A stretch of 64,000 bases of DNA from an uncultured Dehalococcoidia bacterium (GCA_958296385.1 OY282494.1:1409416-1473415); one strand, 5' to 3'; numbered from the stretch's first letter, positions 21,086 through 29,361 are shown. Numbers and translations: made by a program. Notes: generated by a model from the sequence alone, not told the origin.

Positions 21086-23413
21086 TTAGCTGCCGTCTTT
21101 GGCCCAGAGGGCTTCCAGTACGTTGCCGGGGTTCATGGGGAGTACGGTGAGGCGGACGCCGATGGCGTCGTAGATGGCGTTGGCGATGGCGGCCATGGGG
21201 GGGACGATGGGCACTTCGCCCACGCCGCGCACGCCGTAGGGGTGGTTGGGGTTGTCCACTTCCACGATGACGGTGTCAATCATGGGCAGGTCCAGGCTGA
21301 CGGGCATCCGGTAGTCGAGGAAACTGGAGTTGACCATGTGCCCCTGGTCGTTGATGTAGTATTCCTCGTTGAGGGCCCAGCCGATGCCTTGCACTACGCC
21401 GCCCTGGATTTGGCCCTCTACGTAAGAGGGGTGGATGGCCTTGCCGGCGTCCTGGATGGCGGTGTAGCGGATGATTTCCACCTTGCCGGTGTCCACGTCA
21501 ACCTCTACGTCCACGATGTGGCAGGCGATGGCGGGGCCGGCGCCGCCGGGGTTGACGCCGCCGCGCCCGACGATGGGGCCGCCGGTGGGCACCTGCCGGG
21601 CGGCCAGCTGCTGGAAAGTCAGCCGGAGCTGGTCGTCGGCCCGGTGAGTGAACACGCCGTCCTCAAAAACGACGTCATCCTCGGTAACTTCCCAGATGCG
21701 GGCGGCGCGGCTCATCATCTGCTGCTTGACGTCCTGGGCGGCGGTGTAGGCGGCGAATCCGGTCTTGAAAGTGACGCTGCTGCCGCCGGTGTTGGAGGTA
21801 AAGCCGATGCTGTCGGTGTCGCCAATCTGGGGGTTGACGTCCTCAACGGGGATGCCGAGGACTTCGGCGAACTGCTGGGCGATGGAGGCGCGGGTGCCGC
21901 CGATGTCGGGGGAGCCCTCGGTGAGGCTGACTTTGCCATCGGGGGCAACTACGGCGACGGCGGCGGAGGGGCCGGTGTTGTTGCCCCAGAACCCGGCGGC
22001 GAACCCGCGCCCGCGATACTTGCCGTCTTTTGGCGCAGTGTAATGAGGGTGGGCTTTGGACGCCTCCAGGGTTTCGACGTAGCCGACTTTGGGCGTTAGC
22101 GGGCCGGTGGGCCGGCGGGTGCCCTCTTTGGCGCTGTTCATCAGGCGCAGGTCGATGGGGTCGATGCCCAGCTTTTCGGCCAGTTCGTCCAGGGCAACTT
22201 CCACGCAGTAGGCGGCGGCGGGCGAGCCGGGAGCGCGGTAGGCGGCCGTTTTGGGGCGGTTGACTACGATGTCGTAGCCCTCAATGTGAGTGTTGGCGAT
22301 GTCGTAGGCGGCCAGCACGCAGTTGGCGGCGCCGGGGACGGGGGAGCCGGGAAAGGCGCCGGCCTCAAATATCATCTGCACGTCGGCGGCGGTAATCTTG
22401 CCGTCGGAGGTGGCGCCAATCTTGCAGTATATTTCGGTGCCGGAGGTGGGGCCGGTGGCCTCGAATACTTCGGTGCGGTTCATGGAAACCTTGACGGGGG
22501 CGTGGCACTTGCGGGCCAGCAGGGCGGCCAGGGGTTCCATATAGACGGCGAGCTTGGCGCCGAAGCCGCCGCCGATTTCCATGGGGATGGCCTTGACGCT
22601 GGACACGGGGACGCCAACCAGCCGGGCGGTGTGGTCGCGGACGGTGAAATGGCCCTGGCTGCTGGACCAGATGGTCAGCGAACCATCGTCGTGCCACATG
22701 GCGGTGCCGCTGTGGGGTTCAATATAGCCCTGGTGCACTGCTGATGTCTGCACGGAACGCTCGACGATTATCTCGGCGGCGGCAAAGCCGTCGTCCAGGC
22801 TGCCCATGTTGAACTCAAAGTGGTTGGCGATGTTGGTGCCGGCGGCGGCGTCGTCATCGTCCAGCACGCCGCCGGCGCGGGTGGCCGGGGTGTTGAGGGC
22901 GGCCAGGCGCTCGTGAACCAGGGTGGCGCCGTCGGCCATGGCGTCGCTGGCGTGCATCACCGGGGGCAGCACTGCGTAATCAACGTCAATCAGGGCCAGG
23001 GCTTCCTCGGCGACGTGGGCGTTGACGGCGGCGACGGCGGCGATGGCGTGTCCCTTGTAGAGGGCCTTGTCCTGGGCCATTATGTTGTTGCTGAGGAACT
23101 TGAAGTTAATCATTGCGCCCTCGGCCAGGTCGGAGGCGCGCCCGGTGGGTTCTACGATGTCGGCGCCGGTGACGATGGCGCGGACGCCGGGGAGGGCGGC
23201 GGCGCGGGCGGTGTCAATGGAGTTGATGCGGGCGTGGGCGTGGGGGCTGCGCAGCACCTTGCCGTAGAGCATCCCCGGCAGGTTGAGGTCGGCGCTGTAA
23301 CGGGCCAGGCCGGTAACCTTGTCGGCGCCGTCGTGGCGCACCGGGCGAGTGCCGACGACCTTGTATTCGCGGTCGTTGGCCAGCACAATGTTGGGCTTGT
23401 AATCCAGCGTCAT
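21086..23413 (-). CDS. Xanthine dehydrogenase/aldehyde oxidase-type molybdopterin-binding subunit
   Basis: A 775-residue large subunit of the xanthine oxidase family, a molybdenum hydroxylase of unknown substrate. Visible landmarks are the N-terminal GTRPVRHDGADKVTGLARYSAD, the Mo-pterin-contact segments SSQGHFTVRDHTARL and EIGGGFGAKL, and PGSPAAAYCVE. The C-terminal GVGEVPIVPP holds the catalytic Glu. ATG 23413 has GGAGGA about 6 bases upstream; an upstream in-frame ATG is less likely. The FAD and 2Fe-2S partners are not adjacent, so they must be elsewhere or the enzyme uses another partner. Confidence 0.88.
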   Translation of the reverse strand: MTLDYKPNIVLANDREYKVVGTRPVRHDGADKVTGLARYSADLNLPGMLYGKVLRSPHAHARINSIDTARAAALPGVRAIVTGADIVEPTGRASDLAEGAMINFKFLSNNIMAQDKALYKGHAIAAVAAVNAHVAEEALALIDVDYAVLPPVMHASDAMADGATLVHERLAALNTPATRAGGVLDDDDAAAGTNIANHFEFNMGSLDDGFAAAEIIVERSVQTSAVHQGYIEPHSGTAMWHDDGSLTIWSSSQGHFTVRDHTARLVGVPVSSVKAIPMEIGGGFGAKLAVYMEPLAALLARKCHAPVKVSMNRTEVFEATGPTSGTEIYCKIGATSDGKITAADVQMIFEAGAFPGSPVPGAANCVLAAYDIANTHIEGYDIVVNRPKTAAYRAPGSPAAAYCVEVALDELAEKLGIDPIDLRLMNSAKEGTRRPTGPLTPKVGYVETLEASKAHPHYTAPKDGKYRGRGFAAGFWGNNTGPSAAVAVVAPDGKVSLTEGSPDIGGTRASIAQQFAEVLGIPVEDVNPQIGDTDSIGFTSNTGGSSVTFKTGFAAYTAAQDVKQQMMSRAARIWEVTEDDVVFEDGVFTHRADDQLRLTFQQLAARQVPTGGPIVGRGGVNPGGAGPAIACHIVDVEVDVDTGKVEIIRYTAIQDAGKAIHPSYVEGQIQGGVVQGIGWALNEEYYINDQGHMVNSSFLDYRMPVSLDLPMIDTVIVEVDNPNHPYGVRGVGEVPIVPPMAAIANAIYDAIGVRLTVLPMNPGNVLEALWAKDGS

Positions 23414-23440
23414 ATCATCCTCCGGATGCAAAAATTAGCC

Positions 23441-23464
23441 AATGGCAATCAGAATGGCAATCAG
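23441..23464. repeat. 12-bp x2 tandem duplication upstream of the molybdoenzyme
   Basis: aatggcaatcag occurs twice without mismatch in the divergent spacer between the molybdoenzyme and BKACE genes. Confidence 0.95.
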
Positions 23465-23641
23465 GCGGAGGGGCGCCGGGCGGCCCGGCCTCCGTCGGGT
23501 GGGTATGATAGCATACGGCAGCCCGCGCCGGTATTAACCGGATGTTACATCCTGATTACGGCCAGGGGCCGGATTACGGCGGCGGGCCGGGCGAAACGCA
23601 CATCCGAACCGGGATACATTGATTGATTGAGGGTTGAACGA

Positions 23642-24529
23642 ATGGACACTATCATTATTAAGGGGTGCCTGAACGGGAGCCGGGGGCGGGAGCAGAATCC
23701 CAACGTGCCGTGGACGCCGGAGGAGGTGGCGCAGGAGGCGGTGCGCTGCTACGAGGCGGGGGCATCCATCGTGCACTTTCACGCGCGCACGCCGGAGGGG
23801 GGCATCAGCTACGACCCGTCGTGGTACGCGCAGACGGACGCGATGATACGGGCGCAATGCGACCTGGCGCTGAATCACACGACGGCGCGGCAGGCGCACG
23901 TGCCGGTGGAGGCGGTGACGCGCTACCTGCTGGAAACGCCGCAGCCGGTGGAGATGGTGTCGCTGAACCTGGGAATGGCGGTGCGCTGGCCGGTGAACCC
24001 GCAGACCGGGCGGCGGCAAACGGCCATCACGCCCAACTCCTTTGAGGACATCACCGCCACGCTGGACGCCTGCTACCAGCGGGGGACGTTTCCGGAGCCG
24101 GCGGTGCACGACAGCGGGGAGCTGAACAACGCCTTTACGCTGATGGCGGAGGGGTACATCAAGGACAGCCGGTATTTTCTGGTGGAGCCGGGGGCGCACT
24201 GGGGCGACGGGCGGCAGGCGATGGTGGGTTCGCCGCGCAACTACGCGCTGGTGGCCGAAACCATCAGGGAGCGCTATCCGGAGGCAACCTGGCTGGCGCA
24301 CAGCAGCATGGCGCAAACCTTCCCGCTATGCGCCATCGCCATCGCAACCGGGGCGCACATCAGAGTAGGCTTTGAGGACAGCCCATTTCTGCCCAACAAC
24401 CCACAGCCGACGTCCAACGCGCAGTACATAGAATGGGCGGTAACGATGGCCCGGCTGCACGGGCGGGAACCGGCCACACCGCAGCAGGCGCGGGATATGC
24501 TGGGGCTGATACCGTTTCCGGAGGCGTAG
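23642..24529 (+). CDS. 3-keto-5-aminohexanoate cleavage (BKACE) family protein
   Basis: A 295-residue TIM-barrel enzyme of the BKACE family, which cleaves beta-keto acids with acetyl-CoA using a zinc ion. The entry IIIKGCLNGSRGREQNP and the metal motif VHFHART (HxH) are present. The second half gives NLGMAVRWPVNP, VHDSGEL and HIRVGFEDSPFLP. ATG 23642 fits the family start and follows a GAGG-containing leader; an in-frame ATG 15 bases earlier is less likely. The acyl substrate differs between subfamilies and cannot be told from sequence. It is transcribed away from the molybdoenzyme and converges on the PIN gene. Confidence 0.88.
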   Translation: MDTIIIKGCLNGSRGREQNPNVPWTPEEVAQEAVRCYEAGASIVHFHARTPEGGISYDPSWYAQTDAMIRAQCDLALNHTTARQAHVPVEAVTRYLLETPQPVEMVSLNLGMAVRWPVNPQTGRRQTAITPNSFEDITATLDACYQRGTFPEPAVHDSGELNNAFTLMAEGYIKDSRYFLVEPGAHWGDGRQAMVGSPRNYALVAETIRERYPEATWLAHSSMAQTFPLCAIAIATGAHIRVGFEDSPFLPNNPQPTSNAQYIEWAVTMARLHGREPATPQQARDMLGLIPFPEA

Positions 24530-24552
24530 GGGGCGGGGGAAATGCCGGAGGT

Positions 24553-25023
24553 TCAGCCGGCCGCCATATACTGCCGGAAGTTCACTGCGGCGTTTTCGTC
24601 TTTGACTAAGGCCGCCGAGCACAAATCCGAGTCAACGGTGATTACCGGGGTTTGGGCGCTGGCGGCCTCTAACAGGACGGCATCGGTGAGGCCGGCGGTC
24701 CGGAAAGCAGGATTGTTGGATGCTTGCGCGCTGGCGATGACGACTTCCTCGCTTTGCTCAATCAGGTACTGGAAGCGGGCCATCAGGAGGGAACGCTCCG
24801 GTTCGCGGTGCTGGCGGAGCAGGTTGGAGGCTTCGGTAAGGGTGTTCGGGGTTACCAATACGCGATTGTCCGGCCGGACGTACAGCAATTCCAGCAGCGT
24901 TTTGTAATCGTCATCGGTATATTCATCCAACCGCCGATGCTTGGCGATGATGCTCGTATCAACGTCACCGGAGACCAGCAGGACGAGCAGGTTGGCATCG
25001 ACGAAAGAACCGGACAGTGGCAT
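24553..25023 (-). CDS. PIN-domain ribonuclease-like protein
   Basis: A 156-residue PIN-domain protein. The acidic set expected of a metal-dependent RNase is visible: FVDANLL (first Asp), TEASNL (Glu), GLTDAVLLEAA (Asp) and ITVDSDL (Asp). ATG 25023 overlaps the stop of the preceding small gene (TGATG), so the two are translationally coupled. PIN proteins in such bicistrons are usually toxins of toxin-antitoxin pairs. The partner here does not look like a classical VapB/AbrB/MazE-type DNA-binding antitoxin, so a TA function is only a hypothesis. Confidence 0.8.
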   Translation of the reverse strand: MPLSGSFVDANLLVLLVSGDVDTSIIAKHRRLDEYTDDDYKTLLELLYVRPDNRVLVTPNTLTEASNLLRQHREPERSLLMARFQYLIEQSEEVVIASAQASNNPAFRTAGLTDAVLLEAASAQTPVITVDSDLCSAALVKDENAAVNFRQYMAAG

Positions 25024-25304
25024 CAGCGTTTCACATCGGGCAAGAGACGGTCGGTGAGGGCGATGATTTTGCCGTTGTCGTTGTCGATGTGGACTATTTT
25101 GTAGGAGCGCGGGGTTTTCAGGCCGAAGTTTTGGGCCACGGTGTTTTTCTTGTCCCAGGGGCGGACAAAGCCGAAGGTGATGAGCCAACGCTCATCCTCA
25201 TGGTCGTACAGGACTTCCTCGAGTCCCACTTGCGAAACATCCTCGCCGGTGTACACGTAGGATATGTACTCCCGCGCTATGTCCATAGCTTTTTGCACAT
25301 CCAT
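25023..25304 (-). CDS. Small PepSY-like protein coupled to the PIN gene
   Basis: A 93-residue acidic protein. An N-terminal helix (MDVQKAMDIAREYIS) is followed by beta strands rich in charged residues (EEVLYDHEDERWLITFGFV, SYKIVHIDNDNGKIIALTD). That layout of one helix and a strand pair ending in a DxDxGK turn resembles PepSY-type folds, but without a signal peptide. The start at 25304 has a strong TAAAGGAGG. Its stop overlaps the start of the PIN gene. It occupies the antitoxin position but has no recognisable DNA-binding motif. Not confidently assigned. Confidence 0.6.
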   Translation of the reverse strand: MDVQKAMDIAREYISYVYTGEDVSQVGLEEVLYDHEDERWLITFGFVRPWDKKNTVAQNFGLKTPRSYKIVHIDNDNGKIIALTDRLLPDVKR

Positions 25305-25382
25305 TGGAGTCCCTCCTTTATTCTCTGGTGCCAGTTGATTGTACGGCAGGGGGGCGATAGCGGCAATGGGGCGGCGGTCAGC

Positions 25383-25417
25383 CAGTCAATCAATCCGTCG
25401 GCAATCAGTCAATCAAT
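25383..25417. repeat. Direct repeat (period 23) spanning the rhomboid stop codon
   Basis: cagtcaatcaat occurs at 25383-25394 and 25406-25417. The second copy contains the rhomboid stop (TGA on minus) and the first is its downstream duplicate; the rest of the 23-bp unit has diverged. Confidence 0.85.
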
Positions 25418-26221
25418 GCGGCGGCCGCGCCAGTATTGGGGGGGTTGGTTGCTGCGGCCCCGGTTGGGGCGCGCGCCGGGCGGGCCGTCGGGGCGGCGGG
25501 GGAAAGCTTTGTAGATTGCGCCGATTGCCACGCCGACGGCGAAGCCGCCGATGTGGGCGAAGAAGGCGGTGCTGACCTGGCTGCTGACGCCGATGGACAG
25601 CAGTCCCTGGATTACTTGCAGGCCAATCCAGATTAGCAGCAGCCAGGTGGCGCGCAGGTTCACTACGGTAATCAGGAAGTAGATAATCAGCGTGCGGATG
25701 CGGTTGCGGGGGTAGAGCAGCAGGTAGGCGCCCAGGACGCCGGAGATGGCGCCGCTGGCCCCCACCAGCGGGGTTTGCGAGCCGGTGTCAATGGCGAAGT
25801 GGGCCAGCGTGGCCAGTATGCCGGCAATCAGGTAAAAGGCCAGGTATTTCAGATGGCCGAAGGTGTCCTCAATGTTGTCGCCGAAGACCCACAGGAAGAG
25901 CATATTGCCGATGAAGTGCATCAGCCCGCCGTGGATGAACATGGCCGTGAACATCGTTGCCCAGGTGGGGATGGGCGATGCGATGTCAATGCCGCCGCCG
26001 ATGGGGGCGATTTCGTAGGGTGCGCCGGACGAGAGTTCGGCGGGGATGAAGCCGAACTTGAGGAAGAAGACGAAGATGCCGAGGCTGTCGGCGCCAAAGA
26101 GGAATCCGATGCCGCCAACGGCAATCTCGTAAAGAAAGACCAGCCCGTTCAGGGCCAGCAGGACGGTGTTGACGACTGGAAAGGAACCCCGCGGACGCCC
26201 GCCGTCGGATATGGGAATCAT
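25409..26221 (-). CDS. Rhomboid family intramembrane serine protease
   Basis: A 270-residue polytopic membrane protein. The rhomboid catalytic dyad is clear: Ser in VGASGAISGVLGAY (about residue 152) and His in AHIGGFAVG (about residue 223). The conserved HGGLMHFIGNMLFLWVFG loop supplies the oxyanion-side residues. A basic, proline-rich cytoplasmic tail follows the last helix. It cleaves transmembrane segments of other proteins within the bilayer; substrates are unknown. ATG 26221. Transcribed with the cytidylate-kinase-like gene upstream. Confidence 0.95.
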   Translation of the reverse strand: MIPISDGGRPRGSFPVVNTVLLALNGLVFLYEIAVGGIGFLFGADSLGIFVFFLKFGFIPAELSSGAPYEIAPIGGGIDIASPIPTWATMFTAMFIHGGLMHFIGNMLFLWVFGDNIEDTFGHLKYLAFYLIAGILATLAHFAIDTGSQTPLVGASGAISGVLGAYLLLYPRNRIRTLIIYFLITVVNLRATWLLLIWIGLQVIQGLLSIGVSSQVSTAFFAHIGGFAVGVAIGAIYKAFPRRPDGPPGARPNRGRSNQPPQYWRGRRID

Positions 26222-26308
26222 GGTGGGCTACTCGTCAGGCGGGCCGCGCAAACCGGGCAGCTTTGCTGCGCCCGGAGCGCTGGCGATGACGGTTGCGGTG
26301 GGGGATGG

Positions 26309-27019
26309 TTAGTCGGCGGGGGCGGCGGCGATGTCGGCGGCGGCGTGGCCGATGATTTCGGCGGCCGTGCTTTGGGAGATGCGGCCGATGTTGAGCATCA
26401 GGTGGAACCGATCCGGGTCGTTGGCGCCGGTGCGGAAGAACTTGCGGTAGAAGGTTACGCGGGCGTTCTCCAGCTCCTCGGCGTAGGCTCGGGCCTCGTC
26501 GGGGGTGAACATCTCCCGCTTGGCCATGGTGTCAATGCGGACGTCCATGGGGGCGACGAGGCCGACGTGGACTACGCCGGGGGTGTCGGCGAGGATCATG
26601 TTGCTGCCGCGTCCGATGATGACGACGTTATCGGCGGCGGCCAGTTCTTTGATGACCGAGGTGGTGGCGTTGATAAAGGCGCGGTCGTGGACGGGGGAGG
26701 TTGAGGCGGTGTCGGAGACCAGTTCGGTGTAGGCTTCGGCGGGGAGCATCTCGATGCCGCGGCCAAAGTAGGGTTCGGCGCCGGCGCCGGCCACGGCGGA
26801 GCGTTCCAGGACGGTTTGCATAAAGCGGGCGACACGCTGGCCGAAAGGCACGACGCGCTGCTCTTTCTCGATGAGCTGGGAGATGGGGGAACCGACCAGC
26901 CGGGCCGCTTCGGAAAAGATGTAGCGGTCAACGTAGTTGAGGCCCATGTTCTGGGCAACCAGATGGCCAATCTCCAGGGTGCCGCTGCCGATAACGCCGT
27001 TGATGGTGATAACTGGCAT
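26309..27019 (-). CDS. Cytidylate kinase-like family protein
   Basis: A 236-residue P-loop protein of the cytidylate-kinase-like group. The phosphate-binding loop reads ITINGVIGSGTLEIGHLVA, as in this family, where the canonical lysine position is not conserved. VDRYIFSEAARL, NVVIIGRGSNMIL and HVGLVAPMDVRID follow, the usual core strands. A nucleotide or phosphosugar kinase role is inferred, but the substrate of this subfamily is not established. ATG 27019. It precedes rhomboid by 87 bases on the same strand. Confidence 0.75.
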   Translation of the reverse strand: MPVITINGVIGSGTLEIGHLVAQNMGLNYVDRYIFSEAARLVGSPISQLIEKEQRVVPFGQRVARFMQTVLERSAVAGAGAEPYFGRGIEMLPAEAYTELVSDTASTSPVHDRAFINATTSVIKELAAADNVVIIGRGSNMILADTPGVVHVGLVAPMDVRIDTMAKREMFTPDEARAYAEELENARVTFYRKFFRTGANDPDRFHLMLNIGRISQSTAAEIIGHAAADIAAAPAD

Positions 27020-27078
27020 GGTTCGTTCAGTCCTCCGCCGCCGGCCGGTGGCTGCTGGGGGCGGCTGCGGGTGGGGTT

Positions 27079-27098
27079 GGGTCAGGTCAGGGTCAGGT
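27079..27098. repeat. Direct repeat (period 11) spanning the GNAT stop codon
   Basis: gggtcaggt at 27079-27087 and again at 27090-27098. The latter contains the TGA stop of the GNAT gene and the former repeats it downstream. Confidence 0.8.
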
Positions 27099-27680
27099 GG
27101 CGTACTGGGCCAGCACCCGGCTGCGGCGGCGGCTGTACTCGTCGCTCAACAGGCCCATGGCAAAGGAATCGTACCAGTTGCCGTCCTTGCGGTGCGTGCG
27201 GCGCAGGTGTCCCTCCAGCACGAAACCGAGGTGCCGGAACATCTGCAAGGCGTGTTCGTTGTACTCCGGCACGTCAACCCAGATGCGATGCAGTTCCAGG
27301 TTGACGAACGCCTCATCCAGCAGGGCTACGAGGGCGGCGGTGCCGTAGTGGTGGTGCCAGAGGTCTTTGCGGCCAATCAGGATGAACAGCTGGGCTTCCT
27401 CGAGGGGCCACTCGACAAGGAGCTGGCCTTCGCCGATGTGGGCTTCGGCGGCGGCGTATATGGAGTAGATGCGGCGTTCGTCCTGGTGGAACACCTGGTT
27501 CCACGCGGCCTCGTCGGCGGTTTGCATCTGCTCCGGCGCGTAGCCGATGTGGAGGGCGTGGCCGTCGCTGTCGTCGGTGCCGTACCAGAGGGCGCTGACT
27601 TCCGGGTCGCGCAGCCAATCCCGCATCCGCGCAACGTCATCACGGGAAACGTCGGACGTGAGGCTAACCTGTGGGAACAT
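27093..27680 (-). CDS. GNAT-family N-acetyltransferase (RimJ/RimL-like)
   Basis: A 195-residue acetyltransferase. The acetyl-CoA region is recognisable from LFILIGRKDLWHHHYGTAAL, close to the R/Q-x-x-G-x-G/A loop. NLELHRIWVDVPEYNEHALQ and MFRHLGFVLEGHLRR follow, typical of RimJ/RimL-type enzymes. ATG 27680 has GAGGAGG about 8 bases upstream and starts exactly where family similarity begins. Acceptor unknown; protein N-terminal or small amine substrates are both possible. It lies on the same strand as the cytidylate-kinase-like gene, 73 bases away. Confidence 0.85.
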   Translation of the reverse strand: MFPQVSLTSDVSRDDVARMRDWLRDPEVSALWYGTDDSDGHALHIGYAPEQMQTADEAAWNQVFHQDERRIYSIYAAAEAHIGEGQLLVEWPLEEAQLFILIGRKDLWHHHYGTAALVALLDEAFVNLELHRIWVDVPEYNEHALQMFRHLGFVLEGHLRRTHRKDGNWYDSFAMGLLSDEYSRRRSRVLAQYAT

Positions 27681-27822
27681 CTGCTGGCCTCCTCTGGCAA
27701 GAAAGACGGGTGGAAAAAACGAATGGGATTTGCCGGGGCGTCCGGCAATACACCGCAACGGCGGCCTTTGGGGAATTATATCACGTGGCTGAACGGGGGC
27801 GGGGGCGCTGGCGGGTGACATT

Positions 27823-27851
27823 ACCCCTGCCCCGGCATCCGGGACAGGGGT
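27823..27851 (-). terminator. Hairpin downstream of aroG
   Basis: An interrupted stem of 7 bp (ACCCCTG/CAGGGGT) plus 5 bp (CCCGG/CCGGG) with a 3-base loop lies 31 bases past the aroG stop. No T-run follows, so it may be a Rho-assisted or 3'-protecting hairpin. Confidence 0.55.
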
Positions 27852-27881
27852 ATGCGCTGCGCTGCGGGATGGGGCGGGGTG

Positions 27882-28931
27882 TTAGCCGAGTTCCGCGTAG
27901 GCCCATTCCAGGAGGTTGACGGTTTCGTCCCAGCCGATGCAGGAGTCGGTTATGGAGATGCCGTATTCCAGGGCGGCGGGGTCGTCGCTGAGCTTTTGGG
28001 CGCCGGCGTTGATGTTGCTTTCCAGCATCACGCCGAGCAGGTCGCGGTTGCCGGCGGTGCGCTGGGCGATTACGTCCGCAAAGGCGATGTGCTGGCGGGT
28101 GTGGTCTTTGTTGGAGTTGCCGTGGCTGCAATCGACGACGACGTGGCCGGGGCGGTTGGCCTTGCGGAGGGCGGCCTGCGCGACGGCGATGGAACGGGCG
28201 TCGTAGTTGGTGCCACCGCGCCCGCCGCGCATCACCAGATGGCAGTTGGCGTTGCCTTTGGTTTCAACGATGGACGCCTGGCCGTCGTGGTCGATGCCGA
28301 GGAAAGCCTGGGGGGTGCTGGCGGCGACCAGGGCGTCAACGGCGGTTTGGGGGTCGCCGTCGGTGCCGTTCTTGAAACCGACGGGCATGGAGAGGCCGGA
28401 GGCCATCTGGCGGTGGGTCTGGCTCTCGGTGGTGCGGGCGCCGATGGCGGCCCAGGTGACCAAATCGGAGAGGTACTGCGGCACGATGGGGTCGAGGAAT
28501 TCAGTAGCGGAGTAGAGGCCGGCTTCGGCGATTTCCAGCAGCAGGGTGCGGGCGCGGCGCAGGCCATCCTCAATCTGGTAGGTGTCGTTGAGGTTGGGGT
28601 CGTAGATGAGGCCCTTCCAGCCGACGGTGGTGCGGGGTTTCTCGAAATAGACGCGCATAACGATGAGGAGGCGGTCGCTGAGCTGCTCGGCCAGAGGCTT
28701 GAGGCGTTTGGCGTAATCCAGGGCGGCCGGCTGGTCGTGGATGGAGCAGGGGCCGACGATTACGGCAAAGCGGTCGTCGGCGCCGGAGAGCACGGACTCC
28801 AGCTGGCGGCGTCCCTCGAGGACGGAGGCTTCGGCCGGTGGGGAGAGGGGGATTTGGGCTTCGAGTTCGGAAGGTCGGATGAGGGCGTTGTTGCTCGTCA
28901 CGTTTACGTCCTTAGCGGGTGAACTAACCAT
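27882..28931 (-). CDS. aroG: 3-deoxy-7-phosphoheptulonate (DAHP) synthase, AroG type
   Basis: Condenses phosphoenolpyruvate and erythrose 4-phosphate, the entry step of aromatic amino acid synthesis. The 349 residues match class I-alpha enzymes: FAVIVGPCSIHD with the metal-binding Cys, MRVYFEKPRTTVGWKGL, GARTTESQTHRQMASGL, GNANCHLVMRGG and VVVDCSHGNSNKDH. ATG 28931 has AGGAGG 9 bases upstream. A complete transcription attenuator with a Tyr/Phe-rich leader peptide sits 70-270 bases upstream, so expression should rise when charged tRNA-Tyr or tRNA-Phe falls. That predicts a Tyr- and/or Phe-responsive gene; allosteric specificity cannot be read. Confidence 0.96.
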   Translation of the reverse strand: MVSSPAKDVNVTSNNALIRPSELEAQIPLSPPAEASVLEGRRQLESVLSGADDRFAVIVGPCSIHDQPAALDYAKRLKPLAEQLSDRLLIVMRVYFEKPRTTVGWKGLIYDPNLNDTYQIEDGLRRARTLLLEIAEAGLYSATEFLDPIVPQYLSDLVTWAAIGARTTESQTHRQMASGLSMPVGFKNGTDGDPQTAVDALVAASTPQAFLGIDHDGQASIVETKGNANCHLVMRGGRGGTNYDARSIAVAQAALRKANRPGHVVVDCSHGNSNKDHTRQHIAFADVIAQRTAGNRDLLGVMLESNINAGAQKLSDDPAALEYGISITDSCIGWDETVNLLEWAYAELG

Positions 28932-28999
28932 GGTGTCTATCCTCCTGGTGGCAAGCCGGGTGCAGCGGGCGGGGTGGGGTGGTGCGTTGCGGTGCGGTC

Positions 29000-29035
29000 A
29001 AAAAAAAGACTCCAGCCCGTGTCCGGCTGAAGTCT
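29000..29035 (-). terminator. Attenuator terminator of aroG
   Basis: Minus strand: AGACTTCAGCC (29035-29025), a 7-base loop, then GGCTGGAGTCT (29017-29007) and eight T (29007-29000). The stem is 11 bp with one G-T pair. It ends about 70 bases before the aroG start. Confidence 0.92.
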
Positions 29036-29079
29036 GCGAAATCGGTTTAAACCGGGTTATCGGGCTTCGCACACCGGAC
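29021..29079 (-). promoter_or_regulatory. aroG antiterminator pairing
   Basis: GTCCGG..TGCGAA (29079-29066) is complementary to TTCGCA..CCGGAC (29040-29021), which includes the 5' arm of the terminator stem. Forming it excludes the terminator. A ribosome stalled on the aromatic codons would leave the first strand free; one reaching the leader stop at 29057 would cover it. Confidence 0.8.
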
Positions 29080-29161
29080 TTGCGCCAACCGTACTGCGGT
29101 AAGCGTAAAAGTAAAAGGGCCGATAATAGCCCGGCGAGACCAAGCGGCGTGCGGCACACAT
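29057..29161 (-). CDS. Tyr/Phe-rich leader peptide of aroG
   Basis: A 34-codon frame MCAARRLVSP... with the core YYRPFYFYAY: five Tyr and two Phe codons within ten residues (codons 12-21, 29128-29099). Its stop lies on top of the first antiterminator strand. The upstream -10 box TAACAT ends 10 bases before the ATG, so transcription should begin within about 4 bases of the start codon and the message is probably leaderless. No Trp codons are present. Translation should sense charged tRNA-Tyr and tRNA-Phe. Its role is inferred from composition and the overlapping alternative RNA pairings. Confidence 0.85.
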   Translation of the reverse strand: MCAARRLVSPGYYRPFYFYAYRSTVGASPVCEAR

Positions 29162-29171
29162 AACGCACAAA

Positions 29172-29200
29172 ATGTTACCCCCGCCCAGCGCCATTGTCAA
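29172..29200 (-). promoter_or_regulatory. Promoter of the aroG leader transcript
   Basis: Minus-strand TTGACA (29200-29195), a 17-base spacer, and TAACAT (29177-29172): a near-consensus housekeeping promoter. Expected start near 29165, only a few bases from the leader-peptide ATG at 29161. Confidence 0.8.
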
Positions 29201-29361
29201 CAGGCCGGGGCGGAGCGGCGGCGTTGCGTTTTGGGTAGTGTGGTTGCAGGATGGCTGAAACGGAACGCTGCCCGCCGGCAAGCCGCAGTTCCCGGTTCTC
29301 GGGCGCAGCATGGACTTTTACGCCCGGCGCGTATCCATCTCGCCCACCATCGCCCACCGGC

